Positions 51,701 to 61,580 of a DNA stretch of 64,000 nucleotides are shown one piece after another. The stretch covers positions 450,146 to 514,145 of the forward strand of contig NZ_JAPEIQ010000006.1 in assembly GCF_026041215.1 (NCBI RefSeq), read 5' to 3'. This DNA comes from Hoyosella sp. YIM 151337 (lineage in GTDB: Bacteria > Actinomycetota > Actinomycetes > Mycobacteriales > Mycobacteriaceae). The notes beneath the pieces are model-generated. The model saw only the letters and a program-made list of their open reading frames with translations. It searched no databases and was not told where the DNA came from. Every line of letters starts with the position of its first letter. The stretch's first letter is position 1. The translations under genes were made by a program, and so were the position numbers.

Positions 51701-52604
51701 CACCGGCTCCTCTGCCCGATGCGGAGTCGCCGTAATGGCGCAAAAGCAGTTGTTCCAGTGTGGGTGGCCGGGCCGTGAGGGTCTCCACACCTAGTCGCGC
51801 AAGCTGGCTGACCAGGGCACCGAGTTCATCGGCATCAACTTCGAGGGTGACTTCTTGTCCACGCACCTCACACGCGTGGACTCCGTCCATTTCACCGAGC
51901 AAAGCCGGATTGTCACGCGTGCGTGCGGTGACAGTCGTCCTAGTGAGGTGCCGCAGCTCCGAGAGCGTGCCGGTTTCGACAATCGTCCCCTGCCGAACGA
52001 TGGAAACCCTGTCGGCGAGCACTTCCACTTGTGCAAGAATGTGGCTCGAAAGCAGCACGGTGCGCCCCTCAGCACGCACCTCGCGAATGCACTCTTGAAA
52101 GACCGCTTCCATCAGCGGGTCGAGACCGGCCGTCGGTTCGTCGAGAAGCAGCAGCTCCGCGTCACTCGCAAGCGCCGTGATGAGGGCCACCTTCTGGCGG
52201 TTCCCTCGCGAGTAGTTGCGGGCTTTCTTCGTCGTGTCGAGCGCGAACCGTTCGATCAGTTCGGCACGCCGGCCAGGACGGATCCCGCCACGCAGCCGCG
52301 CGAGCAAGTCGATCGTTTCGCCGCCGGAGAGATTCGGCCACAACGCCACGTCACCCGGCACACCGGCCAGGTCCCGGTGCAGCGGAACTGCCTGGCGCCA
52401 CGGGTCCTTCCCGAGCACCCGAACGGCACCTGCGCCGGACCGAAGGAGGCCCATCAGAATGCGCAGAGTCGTCGTCTTACCAGCGCCGTTCGGTCCGAGA
52501 AATCCGTGGACTTCCCCGCGCGCGACCGTCATGTTCAAGTCGTCGAGCGCGCGTGTGTGACCGAAGGACTTACTGAGCCCAGAGATTTCGACGGCGCTGG
52601 TCAC
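51669..52604 (-). CDS. ABC exporter ATP-binding protein
   Basis: A 311-aa ATPase with Walker [15 protein letters not shown], signature in [15 protein letters not shown], Walker [13 protein letters not shown] and the H-loop SSHILAQVE. The signature reads YSRGNRQK in place of LSGGQ, a variant known in two-half exporter ATPases. The C-terminal 80 residues ([20 protein letters not shown]) form the usual accessory domain. Operon partner of the 12-helix permease. Confidence 0.87.
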   Translation of the reverse strand: MTSAVEISGLSKSFGHTRALDDLNMTVARGEVHGFLGPNGAGKTTTLRILMGLLRSGAGAVRVLGKDPWRQAVPLHRDLAGVPGDVALWPNLSGGETIDLLARLRGGIRPGRRAELIERFALDTTKKARNYSRGNRQKVALITALASDAELLLLDEPTAGLDPLMEAVFQECIREVRAEGRTVLLSSHILAQVEVLADRVSIVRQGTIVETGTLSELRHLTRTTVTARTRDNPALLGEMDGVHACEVRGQEVTLEVDADELGALVSQLARLGVETLTARPPTLEQLLLRHYGDSASGRGAGDDSPADDAAR

Positions 52605-52629
52605 GCCTTTGACGGTACGCCCAACCCGG

Positions 52630-54198
52630 CTACACCACGCTGAAGTTTGCCATCATCGCCATATCTTCGTGCTCGAGGTTGTGGCAGTGCATCACGTACC
52701 GCCCGCGGAAACCATCGAATCGGGCAATCACTTCGCATGATTCCATTGGCCCCAGATCGACGGTGTCTTTCCACCCTGCATCTGAGATCCGAAGCGCGCC
52801 GCTGGTGCGTGACAACACCTGCATATGCACGAGGTGCAGGTGCACTGGGTGTGCTGCGACCGACGAGAACCGCCATATTTCGGTGTCACCGTATTGTGGT
52901 GTTGCCCAGTCAGTTTCGGTATCGAACGAACGGCCATTGATCGTCCATCGATGCGGGATGAAGGAGTCGCCACGGGCACGGCCCGCTCCGCCATGAGCGT
53001 GCCCGCCGCCGAACTGCAAGGCAAAGAAGAAGTCCCGCGTGCGCACCGCGTCTTCGCGGCGCAGCCACTCGATGTGCGACAGCGTTTCAGGGACGCGTGC
53101 GTCGTCCGCCTCGTCCCGCACGACGCGAAACTGCATCACCGCATCCATCGGCCCGCCGCCCAAGACGTTCCGCACGGTGACGACCGTGCCCACCGGGTAC
53201 TGACTGAAGTCAACCACGGTGTCGAGACGTTCCCCCGGGCTGATCGTGAAGGCCGGCGTGCGCACCGGCTTCTCGAGCAGACCGCCGTCGCTTCCGATCT
53301 GGATGAACTCACCGCCCGGCTCGAGTTCGAGCCGATAGTTCCGGGCGTTGGATCCGTTGAGCCAGCGGAGGCGGTGCAACGTTCGAGAGACTTCGTGCAC
53401 CGGCCACGGCGCCCCGTTAACCAGCATGACGTCCCCAAGGACACCGGCAAGATAAAGCGGCTCGACTCCGGGCGCAGTTTGTGTGGGGTCAAGTGCGGGA
53501 TACTTGAATTCTGCGTCGGCGCCGAATGACCGGTCCGCCAGCATCAGTTCGATATCGCGCTCGCCGCCCGGCAGCCCCAATGCGTCTTCCTCCGCATCGC
53601 TGATGATGCAGAACCCAGCGAGTCCCGCGTACACATTAGGGCCGGTGAAGTCCATCGTGTGGTCGTGATACCACAGTGTCGCAGCGCGCTGGTCCATCGG
53701 ATACAGGTAGGAGCGCTGACCCACCATCGTGTTGCCCGGCATTAAAGGTGCACGGACCTGGCCGGAGTGCGGAAGCAGCAGATCTGTGGGATAGCCATCG
53801 TGTTCCGGGGCCATCCGGCCGCCGTGCAGGTGCATCACAGTGCCGATGTCCAGGTCATTGCGCACAGTCACGCGTGTCTGCGAGCCTCGGCGGGCACGGA
53901 TCGTTGGGCCGGGGAATACCCCGTCGTACCCCGTGACGCGCGTACGGCGGCCCGGCAGAATCTCTTGGTCAGCGTATCGCTGAACGAAGGCGATATCGTT
54001 GCCGGTGCGCTGCACTGGACGCGGCAGCGGCGTCGCGAAGCGTGGCGGTAACGGCACTTCGCTCGGCACGAGCGCCGCGAGCTGATTCGCAGCCTGCGAA
54101 CCCCGGGTGGTGAGCAGTCCCATCCCAGCCGCAGCACCAAGCACGACAACGCCGCCACCAATGCGCAACAATTGGCGCCGGTTCACCGCTGCTGCCAT
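52630..54198 (-). CDS. multicopper oxidase, Tat-exported
   Basis: A 522-aa enzyme that oxidises Cu(I) or organic substrates with oxygen. The N-terminus [16 protein letters not shown] is a Tat signal. The copper sites are complete: HLHGG near residue 130, WYHDHT near 175, [11 protein letters not shown] near 450 and [10 protein letters not shown] at the end, the last with Cys for type-1 copper and axial Met. The stretch [14 protein letters not shown] resembles the Met/His-rich loop of CueO-like proteins but has no Met run. ATG 54198 has GGGAGAGG before it. No copper chaperone gene adjoins. Confidence 0.9.
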   Translation of the reverse strand: MAAAVNRRQLLRIGGGVVVLGAAAGMGLLTTRGSQAANQLAALVPSEVPLPPRFATPLPRPVQRTGNDIAFVQRYADQEILPGRRTRVTGYDGVFPGPTIRARRGSQTRVTVRNDLDIGTVMHLHGGRMAPEHDGYPTDLLLPHSGQVRAPLMPGNTMVGQRSYLYPMDQRAATLWYHDHTMDFTGPNVYAGLAGFCIISDAEEDALGLPGGERDIELMLADRSFGADAEFKYPALDPTQTAPGVEPLYLAGVLGDVMLVNGAPWPVHEVSRTLHRLRWLNGSNARNYRLELEPGGEFIQIGSDGGLLEKPVRTPAFTISPGERLDTVVDFSQYPVGTVVTVRNVLGGGPMDAVMQFRVVRDEADDARVPETLSHIEWLRREDAVRTRDFFFALQFGGGHAHGGAGRARGDSFIPHRWTINGRSFDTETDWATPQYGDTEIWRFSSVAAHPVHLHLVHMQVLSRTSGALRISDAGWKDTVDLGPMESCEVIARFDGFRGRYVMHCHNLEHEDMAMMANFSVV

Positions 54199-54288
54199 CA
54201 GCCTCTCCCATCCCCCAGCCACAGTGATGCCATTCTTACAGGCTGTCACCGCTGGTTGTTGGAAGCGGATGCCGATCGGCAGCGTCGG

Positions 54289-55149
54289 CTAACGCCCTGG
54301 CCGCGGAAACTGCGTACGCATCGCCAAGTCCCACAGCCTGTCTGGGGTGAATTTTCGCTGCATGATCAACAGTTTCGCCGAAGGCGTCACGGTGTAGCGC
54401 GGGCGAGGACGGCGCGCGGTGAGCGCCTTTTCAATCACCGCCGCAACTGTCTCAGGGCCACCGCCGAGCTTCGACACCGGCCCCTCGTACGCTTCGCCCG
54501 TCGCTGTGGCCACAGCCTCGTTGAAATTCGCATAAGCACCAAACGCAGGCGCGGTCTCGGCTACCGAATCCAGACTTCTCCGTGCGGTGTCAGCGAAATG
54601 CGTTTTGATGAAGCCGGGCTCGATCAGCACCACCTTTATGCCGAACCCGCTCGCCTCGAACCGCAACGCGTCAGAGAATGCTTCCACCGCGTATTTCGTA
54701 GCGTGATAGGTTCCCCCACCGGGAAAGGTCAGTTTGCCACCCATCGAACCGATATTGACAATGCGGCCCTCCCCGCGCGCACGCATGGCGGGCAGCACCA
54801 ACTGACACATTCGGACTAGCCCGAACACATTTGTCTCGAATTGCTTCCGGATGGATTCAATGGGGATGGTTTCGACGGCACCGGACTGGCTATAGCCTGC
54901 GTTGTTCACCAATCCCCAAATAGCGCCCTCCGCTTCTTCAACGGACTTCACCGCAGCAGCCATCGAGTCTTCGTCGGTGACATCGAGCGCGAGGGTTTTG
55001 CATCCTTCAGCCTTCAGGTCCTCCAAGGTGTCGGACTTTCGCGCGGTCGCGTACACGGTGAAGCCGGCGCGCGCGAGATGCCTGGCCGTTTCATGCCCGA
55101 TACCGGTGGAACAGCCGGTGACGAGTACTGCCTTCGACTGTGTGTTCAC
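54289..55149 (-). CDS. short-chain dehydrogenase/reductase
   Basis: A 286-aa SDR. Cofactor motif TGCSTGIGHETARHLA near residue 12, NNAGYSQSGA near 85, catalytic YHATKYAVEAFSDALRF near 155. GTG 55149 has GGGAGG 8 nt before it; the frame to 55260 has no such site. The protein type is common in actinobacteria; substrate unknown. Confidence 0.87.
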   Translation of the reverse strand: MNTQSKAVLVTGCSTGIGHETARHLARAGFTVYATARKSDTLEDLKAEGCKTLALDVTDEDSMAAAVKSVEEAEGAIWGLVNNAGYSQSGAVETIPIESIRKQFETNVFGLVRMCQLVLPAMRARGEGRIVNIGSMGGKLTFPGGGTYHATKYAVEAFSDALRFEASGFGIKVVLIEPGFIKTHFADTARRSLDSVAETAPAFGAYANFNEAVATATGEAYEGPVSKLGGGPETVAAVIEKALTARRPRPRYTVTPSAKLLIMQRKFTPDRLWDLAMRTQFPRPGR

Positions 55150-55407
55150 GTCACTCACCTCCCTACGGGAGCCTACGGGTCCAACGGTCACCGCGGCGAC
55201 TGGTTTGGGCGGGTTGACGTGAGGCCAACTGCCCGCCCAACGGGAATTTGCCCCGTCCACGGACAGGGCAAACTCTCAACGTCTGGGCGGATCCGCCTCC
55301 GCGCATCCGCGGTCCGTCGTGTCGGCAATGCGCAGGATTGCTCTTGTTGCCAAGATCGGGCCCCGTCTACGCTCCACATAAGCATCCGAATAACAAGGAG
55401 ATATGTG

Positions 55408-55779
55408 ATGAAGCTTGCCAAGCGTGCAGCCGCAATATGCGCTGCCACTGCGACTTTCGCCGTCGCGGGCGCTGGAGCCGCAGCTGCGGAGCCGGACGAG
55501 TGGGAACTGTTGGATGTGCTCGATGTGTACGCGGTTACCGCTGGACCATTCACAGCGGTCGCTGTCACCAATGCAGAACCTGGCTACGTCTGTATCAGCG
55601 ATCCCGCAGGCACCCCTATTGGGCCCGCTGACGAATACGGCCAGGCCATCGTCGATGGGTTTGGCATCGCCGCACTGACGGTCCCCGAGTCGGGCGGTGC
55701 ACCCATCACCATAATCTGCGGCCCGCGCTACTCAGAGTGGGTGCTCACCGGTACGGCAATCCCCATGGTGCTCAGCTAA
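55408..55779 (+). CDS. small secreted protein of unknown function
   Basis: A 123-aa exported protein. AAGGAG (55395-55400) lies 7 nt before ATG 55408. The signal peptide MKLAKRAAAICAATATFAVA ends near AAAA with cleavage before EPDEWE. The mature 94 or so residues are acidic with two Cys (GYVCIS and TIICGP), probably a disulfide. Similar in style to the secreted protein at 44005-44454, though I see no clear sequence match. The open frame continues upstream to 54841, but that is antisense to the SDR gene. Confidence 0.72.
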   Translation: MKLAKRAAAICAATATFAVAGAGAAAAEPDEWELLDVLDVYAVTAGPFTAVAVTNAEPGYVCISDPAGTPIGPADEYGQAIVDGFGIAALTVPESGGAPITIICGPRYSEWVLTGTAIPMVLS

Positions 55780-55830
55780 GCCGCTACGAGTAACACCGTC
55801 GGCGCGAGGCGTCTGCCATACTACACATGG

Positions 55831-55849
55831 TAAGGTTTGCCTAGCCTTC
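55831..55849. promoter_or_regulatory. iron box (IdeR/DmdR-type) before the siderophore-interacting protein gene
   Basis: TAAGGTTTGCCTAGCCTTC; its complement carries AGGCAAACCT and fits the consensus TTAGGTTAGGCTAACCTAA at about 14 of 19 positions by eye. It ends 12 nt before the start codon, the usual place for repression by iron-loaded IdeR/DmdR. Confidence 0.72.
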
Positions 55850-55861
55850 TTGGGAGTAAAG

Positions 55862-56752
55862 ATGCCTCGCACTGACGATTTCTATCTCGCGGAAGTCCTC
55901 ACCACGAGCCGTATCACGCCGAACATGGTTCGCGTTCGCCTTGGTGGCGCGGAGCTTTCGCGCTTCGAGTCGAGCGGATACCCCGACGAGCGGCTCGGTG
56001 TGTACTTCCCGAATCCAGGGATGCGAGTGCCGCAACGGCCCCGCGCTGTCGACGGGGCTTGGGTCTTTGAGGACCCCAGCGACGAGCCGCAAGGACGCAG
56101 TTACACGGTCCGCAATTTCGACCCGCACCGCGGTGAAATGGATATCGACTTCGTCGTCCACGACGGCGGGGTGGCGTCCGCCTGGGCGCTCAATGCGAAG
56201 CCAGGCGACCAAGTCGGCCTCTCCGCAGCTGACGGGTGGTTCAAGCCGCCCGCGACCACGCGGCACTACGTCATCGCCGCAGATGCGACCGGACTGCCTG
56301 CGGCGGGACGAATCCTGGAGAACCTCCCCGCGGGAACCACCGCCACTGTCGTCACGGAGATTGTCAATTCGGCTGATGCCCAAGAACTCTCGTCCGCAGC
56401 GGCCGTGACGTACATGTGGCTGGCGGGCAGCGGCATGGGGCACGGCCCCTCACGCCTCGACGGCGCGGTCCGCGAACTGCCAGCACCTGAACCCGACACC
56501 TACTTCTGGGTCGCCGCCGAAGCGAGCGTCACCCGCAGCATCCGCAAGTACCTGCGCAAAGAACTCAGCCTGACAGCTCGGGACATGTGCGTCCTCGGTT
56601 ACTGGCGCCGCGACAAAGAAGACTTCATGCGGCGCTACGAGCCTGTCCAGGAAACCATGGTGCAGCGCTACGGCAGGCTCGTCGAATCCGGGATGCACGG
56701 CCAGGAACTCATCGACGCATGGGACGCCGAACTCGAGCGTGCAGGTTTCTAA
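55862..56752 (+). CDS. siderophore-interacting FAD-dependent ferric reductase
   Basis: A 296-aa reductase of the SIP/ViuB family that frees iron from ferric siderophores. The FAD site is RSYTVRNFDP near residue 82, followed by DIDFVVHDGGVASAWA and ADATGLPAAGRILENLP; the C-terminal part YFWVAAEASVTRSIRKYLR, then GYWRRDKEDF, is typical. ATG 55862 has GGGAG 6 nt before it. The iron box in front indicates expression when iron is scarce. No siderophore synthesis or uptake genes adjoin. Its end overlaps the convergent lipase gene by 4 nt. Confidence 0.9.
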   Translation: MPRTDDFYLAEVLTTSRITPNMVRVRLGGAELSRFESSGYPDERLGVYFPNPGMRVPQRPRAVDGAWVFEDPSDEPQGRSYTVRNFDPHRGEMDIDFVVHDGGVASAWALNAKPGDQVGLSAADGWFKPPATTRHYVIAADATGLPAAGRILENLPAGTTATVVTEIVNSADAQELSSAAAVTYMWLAGSGMGHGPSRLDGAVRELPAPEPDTYFWVAAEASVTRSIRKYLRKELSLTARDMCVLGYWRRDKEDFMRRYEPVQETMVQRYGRLVESGMHGQELIDAWDAELERAGF

Positions 56753-58008
56753 TTCGCCCACAGATCAGCCACGAACTCCGCCACCTCTCGCCGCGTTTCC
56801 CGCAGCACCGTCAGGTGATCGGCAGCCGGGTGCACGACCAGATCGAACTGTTCGCCGTTGCTCGCAAGTTCTGCGGCGAAGCCAAGGGTGAGTGGCGCAG
56901 GGACAGCCAGGTCGGGCAGCCCCTGAACGATCAGGAGCGGGCCGCGATAACCCGTTGCGGGGACCGCGAGATACTCGGATACAAGGTCTTGGATCCCCGG
57001 GATCTCCGCCGGTGCGCGGGCCAGGATGTCTCTTGGCTGCAGACCTGTCACCGCATCCCGCACCGCTCGAGTGCACTGGAACAGCGCGTAATCGACAAGT
57101 TGCTGCCCGCGTGGCGTGAGAATCTCTTCGATCGGCAATTCCGGGTACGTCTCCCGCATACCTGCCGCGATCAGCAGCGCGTAGACGACTATTCCTGGCG
57201 GGGCGACTGCCGGCAATTCCGGGCGGACGAGCGGCAGCAGCCGCTCTACGTGAACACCGGGCGCAATGGCGACAGTCCCCAGCAGCCGCGCAGCCACACC
57301 GGCATCGATATCGCTGGCAAAGCGAGCGGTATGCAAAGCGGCATGGCCGCCCTGTGAATGGCCGACAAGTGCCCAGTCACGGGAAATGGGAAGGGCCATC
57401 TGATCAAGCGCGCGGACTGCATGAACGATGCTGTTCGCTTCGGTCATTCCGTGCAGATATGGGTGGACGCCTGGGGTACCTAACCCCTGGTAGTCGGTGA
57501 TGACGAGGGCGTAGCCAGCTGCAAGCCAGGACGCCAGGTAGGCGCCGGTATCCGGGTCAGGAGTGCGTGCTGACGGCGTGCACTGGTCACCCAGCCCCAC
57601 GGTGCCGTGACCATACGCGATCAGTCTGAACCCGCCGTCTAGTGGCGAACCGTGGGGAAGGTGCACCGCACCGGTGCTGAGCGCCGGGCGGCCATGCTGG
57701 TCCGGAGTCGCGTAGAGGATCCGGTATGCCGCCCCGGCGCCCGGAAGCCAGCGCCGCTCATCGAGAGGATTGGCGGCGAGCAGGGTTCCCATGTCAGCGG
57801 GAACAGCCCCGGCATAATCGCGAACATCGAGCCCGGACCACAACGGACGTTCGTGCGGAGGCAAAAGTGCGATCGCCTCATCCACCGGATCAGCGAGCGC
57901 CAGCTGACAACTCGAGACAACCAGGGTTATTACCGCGCACAACACCGCGGACCAGCGCTTGAACGGTGTCACTCCGGCCAGCCCCACATAGTCCTCCGAG
58001 TGCCTCAC
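56749..58008 (-). CDS. secreted lipase (LIP family)
   Basis: A 419-aa precursor. A signal peptide (VLCAVITLVVSSCQLALA, likely cut before DPVDEA near residue 40) precedes an alpha/beta-hydrolase of the secretory lipase family. The nucleophile elbow is GHSQGG near residue 218, the acid lies in GLPDLAVP near 370 and the His in PAADHLTVL near 400. YGHGTVGLGDQCTPS is the conserved oxyanion-side motif. Acts on extracellular triacylglycerols or esters. Confidence 0.87.
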   Translation of the reverse strand: MRHSEDYVGLAGVTPFKRWSAVLCAVITLVVSSCQLALADPVDEAIALLPPHERPLWSGLDVRDYAGAVPADMGTLLAANPLDERRWLPGAGAAYRILYATPDQHGRPALSTGAVHLPHGSPLDGGFRLIAYGHGTVGLGDQCTPSARTPDPDTGAYLASWLAAGYALVITDYQGLGTPGVHPYLHGMTEANSIVHAVRALDQMALPISRDWALVGHSQGGHAALHTARFASDIDAGVAARLLGTVAIAPGVHVERLLPLVRPELPAVAPPGIVVYALLIAAGMRETYPELPIEEILTPRGQQLVDYALFQCTRAVRDAVTGLQPRDILARAPAEIPGIQDLVSEYLAVPATGYRGPLLIVQGLPDLAVPAPLTLGFAAELASNGEQFDLVVHPAADHLTVLRETRREVAEFVADLWAN

Positions 58009-58131
58009 ATTGCGTCAACGGTAGAAGATGGGCGCTCCCCTATGTCTGGTTCTGTGTCGAGTCAGTCACGTTCGCGCCACAATTGTCTCAACCGCTGGGA
58101 AAATGTCAGGTACAGAGTTCAAGGAGGAACG

Positions 58132-59394
58132 ATGCCCGAACGCGCCGGAACACCCGGCAGCCAGCCCGATGATGCAGGCCCCGGTGGTTCTGCGGTCACG
58201 CCCCGCCCCACTGCGGCCGTGGGGGGCGTGGAGACCGTTGTCGAACGGCGCGAGCGCATCACCGCCCAGGTGCGTGAGTGGAGCGAGCACGCGTACATCG
58301 GCGAGGAACAGATTGATGGCGCCCACCCGGATCTCTCCGACGAGGCAGCGCTGCTGATCGCAGTGGGATACCTCGACGAGGATATTCGCGAAATACTCAC
58401 TACGCGGCGCCGTGCGGGCCGGGGTCTTCCGAGGATTGGCGGATACGCCGAACTGCGGGCGCTTTCCGATGAGCACGCTCGAACGCTGGCCCGCGCCCGG
58501 GCCGCGAAGACGCCGATATCTCGCGGCATGCTGCGCCTGCGCGCCGCAGATTTGCTGCACCAGTTACATGCCAAGCGCCAGGCCTTCATCAATTCCGATG
58601 AACACTTCGCCAAGTCTGCGCGTGCCGCCCGCCGGGACAAACGCGATGGCGTTCACCTCGATCCCGAGCAGCGCCTGGCAATATTCGATGCGCTCCGGCG
58701 CACGCCAGCGCCGATGCCTTCAGACTCAGAGCACGCGCTGCACTTCATGGGGCCGTTCAGCTTCACCGCAGAGCAAGTCGCAAAGTTCTCGGAAGGCACC
58801 CGCCGCTTCATGCTAGGCCGGACAGCGGGGCCGCGGGTGCCGGATTTCATGGCTGATCCGGGACAGTTCGCCGACCGGTACGACACTTTGCTTTACCTGG
58901 CGGGCACCCTCTACGACCGGATCAGCAACTCCAGCGCGTGGCATTCTGATCATTTCGTCCTGCAGCGCGGGCAACTCGATCTCGCCGAGGAGCTTCGGCA
59001 GATCGCCGTCGATACGGCGGCGCTGCGCGTCATCGTCACCGAACTGAACGGTTTGGATGCGGCGAGCAACGAGGTCGCGCGCCAGCATATTCAGGATCGA
59101 TTCGCCGCACTCGTGCCGGTGTGGGATCAGCTCGTGGACCGGGTTGCAGCGCTTGCCCGCATCGGCGATCTCCTCACTCAGGCGGAATACAAACTGCGCA
59201 CGATCAATACTGTCCGTCGTGCGAAGAGCCTGGACAACAAGATCGACGACCTCATCTCTCGTTCAGGACTGCGGGAGATCTCTGCGAAGAACACACACGA
59301 GGTTGGTGACCAGTTCGGCGATGTCGAGACGGCGCTAGACGCGTACCAGGACTTCATCGGCGGTGATATCGCGGCGCTGACCATGCGGCACTGA
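58132..59394 (+). CDS. conserved hypothetical helical protein
   Basis: A 420-aa soluble, mostly helical protein that I do not recognise. AAGGAGG (58121-58127) fixes ATG 58132. After a Pro/Gly-rich N-terminus of about 40 residues come long charged helices (TVVERRERITAQVREWSEHA; ARTLARARAAKTPISR; QLHAKRQAFINSDEHFAKSA). No membrane, signal or metal motif is visible. It is divergent from the lipase gene and followed at 2 nt by a convergent gene. The frame runs open back to 57652, antisense to the lipase gene, and that part is not counted. Confidence 0.7.
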   Translation: MPERAGTPGSQPDDAGPGGSAVTPRPTAAVGGVETVVERRERITAQVREWSEHAYIGEEQIDGAHPDLSDEAALLIAVGYLDEDIREILTTRRRAGRGLPRIGGYAELRALSDEHARTLARARAAKTPISRGMLRLRAADLLHQLHAKRQAFINSDEHFAKSARAARRDKRDGVHLDPEQRLAIFDALRRTPAPMPSDSEHALHFMGPFSFTAEQVAKFSEGTRRFMLGRTAGPRVPDFMADPGQFADRYDTLLYLAGTLYDRISNSSAWHSDHFVLQRGQLDLAEELRQIAVDTAALRVIVTELNGLDAASNEVARQHIQDRFAALVPVWDQLVDRVAALARIGDLLTQAEYKLRTINTVRRAKSLDNKIDDLISRSGLREISAKNTHEVGDQFGDVETALDAYQDFIGGDIAALTMRH

Positions 59395-59396
59395 CC

Positions 59397-59792
59397 TCAC
59401 GCGGAAAGCTCGCGGCCGCTTATCTGCGCTACCCGTATACGCAGGAACTGCCCTTTTTCGCCAGGCGCCCACGGGCGATAACGCGGATCCGCTGCCACCA
59501 CCAGTTCGTCGATATCGGTGATCGGTTCGGCAGTACCGGTGACGACCACACTCCAGCCGCTCCCCTGCGCGTTATCAACCTTGTCGATCTCGAACGAGAC
59601 GGGGGCACCTTTGAGACCGCTGAAGCTGCTGCCGTAGTGGGTTCGGATAATGATCGAATGTTCGTCGGCCAGGTAGTAATTCACGGGACGGATGACGGGT
59701 GCGCTGCCGTCAACGTATGCGAGTCGCCCCACGTGTTCGCTGCCGAGCAGTGATAAGCAAGCCGCTGAGCCAATTTCTTGCAGGGCAGTCAT
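59397..59792 (-). CDS. pyridoxamine-5'-phosphate oxidase-like split-barrel protein
   Basis: A 131-aa flavin- or F420-binding type protein. Short motifs LLGSEHVGRLAYVDGSAPVI, PVNYYLADEHSIII, then KGAPVSFEIDKVD and WSVVVTGTAEPI are those of the small split-barrel family (Rv-type PPOX proteins). Such proteins bind FMN or F420 and often have no known reaction. About 230 nt between it and the next gene show no further gene that I can support. Confidence 0.85.
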   Translation of the reverse strand: MTALQEIGSAACLSLLGSEHVGRLAYVDGSAPVIRPVNYYLADEHSIIIRTHYGSSFSGLKGAPVSFEIDKVDNAQGSGWSVVVTGTAEPITDIDELVVAADPRYRPWAPGEKGQFLRIRVAQISGRELSA

Positions 59793-60021
59793 GTCAGCCT
59801 CCTAAACCGAAAGAAAGTGCGTACCTGCAATGCTGCCGCCGCGCACGATTCAGCGGCAGGGACTTTCGTACCTAGTTGCCCCGCGAACGTCCCAACACGC
59901 GGAAATGGCCGAATCGGACGTTTTTGCCGAGCTCTCCGTATACAGTTTTCACAACGAACGAGAAGTGAAGTGGCTCACAGGGGGTCCACTTCGCTTGGGC
60001 TGCGGGGGAAGTCACGCATAG

Positions 60022-60810
60022 ATGCTGTCGATTCAGAACCTGGAGATCGTATACGAGGATGTCATCCTCGTCAGCAAGGGTGTCAGCATCGAGGTACCGG
60101 ACGGGCGGATTGTGGCGCTCCTCGGCGGCAACGGTGCTGGCAAGACGAGCACGCTGCGCGCTGTCACCGGCCTTCTCGGCATTCACCGGGGACGGATTTC
60201 TGGCGGCCGGGTCGAACTTGACGGGACAGACATCACGACGCACAGTCCCGAGGCGGTGGTTGGTGCAGGGGTGTCGCAGGTGATGGAGGGCCGCCGGATC
60301 TTCGTCGACTTCACCGTCGAAGAGAACCTTCGAGTCGGTGCGCACACGCAGCCCCGAGGAAGCATTCCGGACAGTCTCGACCGCGTGTACACAATGTTTC
60401 CGATTCTCGCTGAGCGGCGAAGAACCGGTGCTGGTTACCTCTCTGGCGGGGAGCAGCAGATGCTCGCGATTGGGCGGGCTTTGATGGCACAGCCGCGGTA
60501 TTTACTGCTCGACGAACCAAGCCTTGGATTGGCTCCACGCATCGTCAGCCAGATCCGTGACCTCATCGTCCAGATCAATGAGTCCGGTACCGGCGTGCTG
60601 CTCGTTGAGCAGAATGCCGCGATGGCACTCTCCATCGCGCATCACGGCTATGTGATGGAGAACGGGCGCATCGTCATGGACGCCCCTGCTGAAACGCTGC
60701 GGAACGACTCCGACATCCGTGAGTTCTACCTGGGGCTCAGCAAGGAGGGCGCTGGAGTTTCCTACCGCGACATCAAACATTACAAGCGGCGGAAGCGGTG
60801 GCTGTCATGA
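60022..60810 (+). CDS. livF: branched-chain-type ABC transporter ATP-binding protein (LivF-like)
   Basis: A 262-aa ATPase of the HAAT/Liv importer family. Walker A GGNGAGKTST, Q-loop in VSQVMEGRRIF (the EGRRIF wording marks LivF), signature LSGGEQQMLAIGRAL, Walker B YLLLDEPSLGLAP. First gene of a tightly overlapping operon livF-livG-ligase-livH. The charged C-terminus (YRDIKHYKRRKRW) extends beyond usual LivF length. Given the ligase inside the operon, the cargo may be a carboxylic acid and not an amino acid. Confidence 0.88.
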   Translation: MLSIQNLEIVYEDVILVSKGVSIEVPDGRIVALLGGNGAGKTSTLRAVTGLLGIHRGRISGGRVELDGTDITTHSPEAVVGAGVSQVMEGRRIFVDFTVEENLRVGAHTQPRGSIPDSLDRVYTMFPILAERRRTGAGYLSGGEQQMLAIGRALMAQPRYLLLDEPSLGLAPRIVSQIRDLIVQINESGTGVLLVEQNAAMALSIAHHGYVMENGRIVMDAPAETLRNDSDIREFYLGLSKEGAGVSYRDIKHYKRRKRWLS

Positions 60811-61580
60811 TGCTCGATGTCGACGGCGTGAGCCTGCGTTTTGGTGGTGCGAAAGCGCTCTCTGGAGTGAGCTTCTCGGTTGCGGAGAGTGAACTGTTCG
60901 CGATCATCGGCCCGAATGGCGCCGGAAAGACGTCGATGTTCAATTGTCTCTCCGGCGTGTACCGGCCGCAGGAAGGAGCGATCGCATTCGCCGGTCAGTC
61001 CCTCCTCGGCCGCCGACCCGACGCCGTCGCGCAGCTTGGTATCGCACGGATGTTCCAGAACATCGAGCTTTTCGACAATCTTTCGGTCCTCGACAACATC
61101 AAGCTGGGCCGCCACATTCACCTTCGCTACAGCACCTTAGAAGCAGCCTTGCGGATCGGACGGGCGCGGCGCCAGGAACTACTTGCCCGCCGGTTCGCCG
61201 AAGACCTCATCGAATTCCTCAACCTCCAGGCCGTCCGAAGCTACCCCGTCGGCATGCTGCCATACGGCGTCAAGAAACGTGTCGAACTGGGCCGGGCACT
61301 CGCGATGGAACCTCGGCTGCTGCTGCTCGACGAGCCTGTCGCGGGGATGAACGTCGAGGAAACCGAAGACATGGCGCGTTTCATTCTCGACATCCGTGCC
61401 GAGCTGGGAGTCACGATGATCATGGTCGAGCACGATATGAAGCTCGTCATGGATCTTGCTGACCGCGTGCTCGTGCTCGATTTCGGCCGCAGAATCGCGC
61501 TAGGTACTCCCGCCGAAGTTCAGAACGATCCCGCGGTGCTCGCCGCGTACCTCGGTGAAGCGGGAGGTGCGTCCGCATGA
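60807..61580 (+). CDS. livG: branched-chain-type ABC transporter ATP-binding protein (LivG-like)
   Basis: A 257-aa ATPase. Walker [18 protein letters not shown]-loop and IARMFQNIELFDNLSV typical of LivG, signature region LPYGVKKRVELGRAL (LPYGxxxR replaces LSGGQ, normal for LivG), Walker B LLLLDEPVAGMN. ATG 60807 overlaps the livF stop as ATGA; GTG 60798 is an alternative. Its own stop overlaps the acyl-CoA ligase start as ATGA (61577-61580). Confidence 0.88.
   Translation: MMLDVDGVSLRFGGAKALSGVSFSVAESELFAIIGPNGAGKTSMFNCLSGVYRPQEGAIAFAGQSLLGRRPDAVAQLGIARMFQNIELFDNLSVLDNIKLGRHIHLRYSTLEAALRIGRARRQELLARRFAEDLIEFLNLQAVRSYPVGMLPYGVKKRVELGRALAMEPRLLLLDEPVAGMNVEETEDMARFILDIRAELGVTMIMVEHDMKLVMDLADRVLVLDFGRRIALGTPAEVQNDPAVLAAYLGEAGGASA

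Noticed and set aside
54841-55407. N-terminal extension of the small secreted protein gene
   Set aside because: It lies antisense to an SDR gene, and the ribosome site and signal peptide fix the start at 55408.
59830-60021. A 63-codon plus-strand frame just before livF
   Set aside because: Biased composition and no ribosome site; it ends at the livF start, so coupling is conceivable, but nothing supports a protein.
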